Shown in pieces: positions 60,565-64,000 of a stretch of DNA of 64,000 nt. Source of the DNA: Streptomyces griseoviridis (GTDB lineage: Bacteria; Actinomycetota; Actinomycetes; Streptomycetales; Streptomycetaceae); assembly GCA_014649155.1 (NCBI GenBank), contig BMSM01000020.1, positions 1 to 64,000 on the forward strand, read 5' to 3'. The notes beneath the pieces were generated by a model. The model did not search any database and had not been told where the DNA came from. It saw nothing but the letters and a program-made list of their open reading frames with translations. A program made the position numbers and the translations under genes. Within the stretch, counting starts at the first letter, position 1. Each line of letters opens with the position of its first letter.

Positions 60565-61425
60565 GTGAGCGCGGGAGAGCCCGGATCGGTGGTGCGGCGC
60601 ATGCTGCTCGGATCACAACTCAGGCGACTGCGTGAGGCGCGGGGGATCACGCGCGAGGCGGCGGGGTACTCGATCCGCGCCTCCGAGTCGAAGATCAGCC
60701 GGATGGAGCTGGGCCGGGTGAGCTTCAAGACACGCGATGTGGAGGACCTGCTGACCCTCTACGGCATCACCGACGAGCAGGAGCGCGCCTCCCTGCTGTC
60801 GCTGGCCCGCGAGGCCAACGTGGCGGGCTGGTGGCACAGTTACTCCGACGTGCTGCCCAGCTGGTTCCCCACCTACGTGGGCCTGGAGGGCGCGGCCTCC
60901 GTCATCCGCGTGTACGAGGTGCAGTTCGTGCACGGACTGCTGCAGACCCCGGAGTACGCCCGCGCGGTGGTCCGCCGCGGCCTCGGCGAGGCGAACGAGG
61001 CCGACGTCGAGCGCAGGGTGACGCTCCGCCTGGAGCGCCAGAAGTACCTGGTCGCCGAGAACGCGCCCGAGTTCCACATCGTCCTGGACGAGGCCGCGCT
61101 GCGCCGCCCCTACGGCGACCGCGAGGTGATGCGCGGCCAGCTCCAGCACCTGATCGAGATGTCCGAGCGCCCCAACATCCGCCTCCAGGTGATGCCGTTC
61201 GGCTTCGGCGGCCACTCCGGGGAGTCCGGCGCGTTCACCCTCCTCAGCTTCCCCGAGTCCGACCTCTCGGACGTGGTCTACCTGGAGCAGCTCACCAGCG
61301 CGCTCTACCTGGACAAGGCCGAGGACGTCGCCCAGTACGAGAAGGCGATGAAGGATCTGCAGCGCGACAGCCCGGGACCGGACGAGAGCCGGGACGTCCT
61401 GCGGGGGCTCCTCCAACTCGGCTGA
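60565..61425 (+). CDS. XRE-family regulator with DUF5753 domain (WhiJ/AbaA-like)
   Basis: This 286-residue protein has an N-terminal helix-turn-helix (LGSQLRRLREARGITREAAGYSIRASESKISRMELGRVSFKTRDVEDLLTLYG) near residues 14-65. Behind it is the DUF5753 effector domain (SWFPTYVGLEGAASVIRVYEVQFVHGLLQTPEYARAV...RPNIRLQVMPFGFGGHSGESGAFTLLSFPE). This is the WhiJ/AbaA family of streptomycete regulators, which work with DUF397 proteins and influence development and antibiotic production. GTG 60565 has GGGGAGG upstream. It probably binds the repeated motif in this region (inference). It is divergent from the HATPase gene. Confidence 0.92.
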   Translation: MSAGEPGSVVRRMLLGSQLRRLREARGITREAAGYSIRASESKISRMELGRVSFKTRDVEDLLTLYGITDEQERASLLSLAREANVAGWWHSYSDVLPSWFPTYVGLEGAASVIRVYEVQFVHGLLQTPEYARAVVRRGLGEANEADVERRVTLRLERQKYLVAENAPEFHIVLDEAALRRPYGDREVMRGQLQHLIEMSERPNIRLQVMPFGFGGHSGESGAFTLLSFPESDLSDVVYLEQLTSALYLDKAEDVAQYEKAMKDLQRDSPGPDESRDVLRGLLQLG

Positions 61426-61548
61426 GCCGGGCCGCCATTGCCCCACGCGCCCCTTGATACACCCGTACGATGCCGGGGGGACGGACCGTGCGGGAGCCGG
61501 TCGTCCGTCGACTCCGCCTGCGCCGGCAGCAAGGGATTGAGGGATCAC

Positions 61549-63009
61549 ATGTCGTCGTACTTCACCGATCTGGCCCAGCAGTACATCGACGGTGAGTGGC
61601 GGGCCGGCTCCGGCTCCTGGGACATCGTCGACTTCAACCCGTACGACGACGCCAAGCTCGCCTCGATCACCATAGCCACCACCGCCGAGGTGGACACCGC
61701 CTACCGGGCCGCCGAGCGCGCGCAGAAGGAATGGGCGGCGGCCAGCCCGTACGCCCGCCGCGCGGTGTTCGAGAAGGCGCTGCGCCTGGTGGAGGAGCGC
61801 GAGCCGGAGATCGTCGAGGCGATCATCGCGGAGCTGGGCGGCACCCGCACCAAGGCCGGTTTCGAACTGCACCTCGCCAAGGAGTTCCTGCGCGAGGCGG
61901 TCCACCTGGCACTGCGTCCCGAGGGCCGCGTCCTGCCCTCCCCGACCGAGGGCAAGGAGAACCGCGTCTACCGCGTCCCGGTCGGCGTCGTCGGCGTGAT
62001 CAGCCCCTTCAACTTCCCCTTCCTGCTCTCCCTCAAGTCGGTCGCCCCGGCCCTCGCCCTGGGCAACGGCGTCGTCCTCAAGCCGCACCAGAACACCCCG
62101 GTCGTCGGCGGCACCCTGGTCGCCAAGATCTTCGAGGACGCCGGCCTGCCGGGCGGCCTGCTCAACGTCGTCGTCACGGACATAGCGGAGATCGGCGACG
62201 CGTTCGTCGAGCACCCGGTGCCGAAGGTCATCTCCTTCACCGGTTCCGACGCGGTCGGCCGCCATGTCGCCACCGTCTGCGCCGCGCACTTCAAGCGCGC
62301 GGTCCTCGAACTGGGCGGCAACAGCGCCCTGGTGGTCCTCGACGACGCCGACCTCGACTACGCGGTCGACGCGGCCGTCTTCAGCCGGTACGTCCACCAG
62401 GGCCAGGTCTGCATGGCCGCCAACCGCATCCTCGTGGACCGCTCGGTCGCCGAGGAGTTCACGGCCAGGTTCGTCGCCAAGGTGAAGACCCTCAAGGCCG
62501 GCGACCCGGACGACCCCGCGACCGTCATCGGCCCCCTGATCAACTCCCGGCAGGCCGACGCCGTCGCCGGCGTCGTGGAGCAGGCCCTCGCCGAGGGCGC
62601 GACGGCCCTGGTGCACGGCGGGCGCACCGCCAACCTGGTCGAGCCCTCCGTGCTCACCGGCGTCCCCGCCGACTCCGCCCTGCTGCGCCAGGAGGTCTTC
62701 GGCCCGGTCGCCTTCCTCGTCCCCTTCGACGGCGAGGAGGAGGCGGTACGCCTGGTCAACGACACCCCGTACGGCCTCAGCGGTGCCGTGCACACCGCGG
62801 ACGTGGAGCGGGGCGTGGCCTTCGCCCGGCGGATCGACACCGGGATGTTCCACGTGAACGACGGCACCGTGCACGACGAGCCGATCGTCCCCTTCGGCGG
62901 CGAGAAGCACTCGGGGCTCGGCCGGCTCAACGGCGACGCGATGCTCGACGCCTTCACCACCCAGAAGTGGATCTCCGTACAGCACGGCCGGAGCACCTTC
63001 CCGTTCTGA
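61549..63009 (+). CDS. aldehyde dehydrogenase
   Basis: This 486-residue NAD(P)-dependent aldehyde dehydrogenase is nearest to the benzaldehyde/vanillin dehydrogenase group by pattern. The active-site Cys is in HQGQVCMAANRI near residue 285, the general-base Glu in LELGGNSALVVL, and the cofactor loop includes ISPFNFPFLLSLKSVAPALALGNGVVLKPH and FTGSDAVGRHV. The C-terminal PFGGEKHSGLGRLNG segment is typical. The start is ATG 61549. The surrounding regulator genes do not indicate the pathway; aromatic aldehyde oxidation is a guess. Confidence 0.95.
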   Translation: MSSYFTDLAQQYIDGEWRAGSGSWDIVDFNPYDDAKLASITIATTAEVDTAYRAAERAQKEWAAASPYARRAVFEKALRLVEEREPEIVEAIIAELGGTRTKAGFELHLAKEFLREAVHLALRPEGRVLPSPTEGKENRVYRVPVGVVGVISPFNFPFLLSLKSVAPALALGNGVVLKPHQNTPVVGGTLVAKIFEDAGLPGGLLNVVVTDIAEIGDAFVEHPVPKVISFTGSDAVGRHVATVCAAHFKRAVLELGGNSALVVLDDADLDYAVDAAVFSRYVHQGQVCMAANRILVDRSVAEEFTARFVAKVKTLKAGDPDDPATVIGPLINSRQADAVAGVVEQALAEGATALVHGGRTANLVEPSVLTGVPADSALLRQEVFGPVAFLVPFDGEEEAVRLVNDTPYGLSGAVHTADVERGVAFARRIDTGMFHVNDGTVHDEPIVPFGGEKHSGLGRLNGDAMLDAFTTQKWISVQHGRSTFPF

Positions 63010-63065
63010 CCGGGCGAAAGGCCGCCCGCACCCCCGCGACGGCCGGGCGGCCTGCCCCGGACCCC

Positions 63066-63706
63066 ATGTCAGTGATCCGCCTGCTCGTGCTCGGCGCGGT
63101 CCGCCGGCACGGGCGGGCCCACGGCTACCAGGTCCGCGACGACCTGGAGTACCGGGGCGCCCACGACGGGTCGCACGCCAAGCCCGGGGCCGATCCACCA
63201 CGCCTTGAAGCAGCCGGCGTAGCAGGGGCTGCTCCTCGCCCACGAGACGGCCCCGTCCCCCGCCGGCGGCCCGCCGCGCACCGAGTACGAGAGCACCGGC
63301 GCCGGCACCGAGGAGTACCTCACCCTGCTGCGCCGGGCCCTCACCGCCCACGACCGGAAACCGGACGTGCTCGCCGCCGCGCCGGGCTGCATGGTCGACC
63401 TGGGGCGACGAGGTGCCGGAGCTGCTCCAGCAGTGTCTGCGGCGCATCGCGGCGTGGCGCACCGCCGTCACCGGGCACCACACACCGGAGGGCGGCCCGG
63501 AGCAGCTCGGCCACATCGGCGGGATCATGCACCTGTGGGCCGGCTCCGCCGACACCGGCGCCCCCTGGACCCGTGGCCTGATCGCACGCGTCCGGGGCGG
63601 CGCCCACACCTTCGCCGGCGACGGCGAGCCGTTCGTCGGCGTCCTGCCCGAGGGCGAGGAGAACCCGTACGGGACCCCCGAGCCGCACCCGGGCGACCGC
63701 CACTGA
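63066..63706 (+). pseudogene. decayed PadR-family regulator
   Basis: Reading across frames gives a recognisable PadR regulator: MSVIRLLVLGAVRRHGRAHGYQVRDDLEY, then in another frame SIHHALKQPA, LLLAHE, PRTEYESTGAGTEEYLTLL, and in a third frame EVPELLQQCLRRIAAWRTAVTGHHTPEGGPEQLGH to the stop at 63704-63706. At least three lesions are visible: a frameshift near 63187-63192 (extra base in a G/C run), an in-frame TAG at 63220-63222, and a second frameshift near 63402-63410 (two bases missing). The N-terminal half keeps the winged-helix residues. Intact relatives are common in Streptomyces. It is unlikely to make a working protein. Confidence 0.85.
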
Positions 63707-63720
63707 CCCCGGCGCCGGAC

Positions 63721-63779
63721 TTGCGCCTCACGCCGCGTGAGGAGGCAGCGTGGACGGCGTCGGAAGAAGGGAGCGGGAG
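63721..63779 (+). promoter_or_regulatory. tipA promoter with palindromic operator
   Basis: TTGCGC (63721-63726) is a -35-like element followed by a perfect palindrome CCTCACG-CCG-CGTGAGG (63726-63742) and a -10-like AGCGTG about 19-20 bases on. The wide spacing is typical of MerR-type promoters. The layout closely matches the thiostrepton-inducible tipA promoter as I remember it. GAAGGGAGCGGG precedes the start codon. Confidence 0.85.
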
Positions 63780-64000
63780 TTGAGCTACTCCGTGGGACAG
63801 GTGGCCGGCTTCGCCGGAGTGACGGTGCGCACACTGCACCACTACGACGACATCGGCCTGCTCACACCGAGTGAGCGCAGCCGCGCGGGGCACCGGCGCT
63901 ACAGCGACGCCGACCTCGACCGGCTCCAGCGCGTCCTGTTCTACCGAGAGCTGGGCTTCCCGCTCGACGAGGTCGCCGCCCTCCTCGACGACCCGGACGC
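63780..64000 (+). CDS. tipA: MerR-family regulator TipA, 5' part only
   Basis: The last 73 codons of the window begin at TTG 63780 (MSYSVGQVAGFAGVTVRTLHHYDDIGLLTPSERSRAGHRRYSDADLDRLQRVLFYRELGFPLDEVAALLDDPDA). This is the winged-helix and start of the dimer helix of a MerR regulator, nearly identical to TipAL as I recall it. TipAL binds thiopeptides such as thiostrepton covalently through a C-terminal domain (not in this window) and activates its own promoter. GTG 63750 is an alternative start but would lie in the promoter. The gene runs past the window's end. Confidence 0.9.
   Translation, partial: MSYSVGQVAGFAGVTVRTLHHYDDIGLLTPSERSRAGHRRYSDADLDRLQRVLFYRELGFPLDEVAALLDDPD

Overview
The window is chromosomal DNA of a Streptomyces species. 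Overall GC is very high with G/C-biased third codon positions, GTG and TTG starts are frequent, and the gene content is genus-typical: wblA, crp, a Tad pilus locus, bldG and its anti-sigma partner, hppA, topA, a membrane-domain/thymidylate kinase fusion, zinc-free ribosomal protein paralogues, a whiJ/abaA-type regulator set and tipA. From memory, the left part (about 1-51000) follows the S. coelicolor gene order SCO3581 down to SCO3540. The right part (about 51200-64000) follows SCO3434 down to SCO3413. A tRNA-Thr gene sits exactly at the junction.

Layout. 1-6550: a YqeY-like protein convergent with a class A penicillin-binding protein, then divergent wblA with a long upstream region, then a coupled pair of ArsA-family ATPases. 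6550-14300: DUF4177, RidA, an alpha/beta hydrolase, a Nudix hydrolase, a metallo-beta-lactamase-fold protein, crp, nth, a CoA-pyrophosphatase-type Nudix protein and a CvpA/MarP-type membrane serine protease. 14300-22400 (minus strand): a small protein, an alpha/beta hydrolase coupled to a holin-like membrane protein, nhaA, acsA and a SulP-carbonic anhydrase fusion. 22800-26140: a lipoprotein polysaccharide-deacetylase homologue, a Fic-like protein with a degraded motif, a probable 6S-like RNA locus and a HAD phosphatase.

26700-32300 is a tightly coupled Tad operon (ssd, tadA, tadB, tadC, a DUF4244 Flp-like pilin, tadE and a second TadE/G-like gene). Its last gene overlaps, tail to tail, a DEAH helicase. 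Then follow bldG and its ATPase partner, the proton-pumping pyrophosphatase hppA, a lipoprotein, a methyltransferase, topA, the tmk fusion, the DNA polymerase III delta' subunit and a secreted tripeptidyl aminopeptidase.

After tRNA-Thr come a stand-alone polymerase-A-type DNA polymerase, a HTH/Clp-N regulator with a clear tandem palindromic operator, a DUF2786 protein, two lipoproteins, the zinc-responsive ribosomal cluster (S14, L28 / L33, L31, CobW-like, S18) around a Zur-box-like palindrome, a HATPase / XRE / DUF397 cluster, an aldehyde dehydrogenase, a decayed PadR gene, and the start of tipA with its palindromic promoter.

The most unusual items are: a dispersed nested-palindrome repeat family (two copies); a 54/36-bp repeat tract open as coding sequence on both strands; the candidate 6S-like RNA; the HTH/Clp-N operator pair; a motif shared between the DUF397 and XRE/HATPase promoters; and off-origin perfect DnaA boxes. 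All functional calls are from reading translations and motifs; no database search was run.
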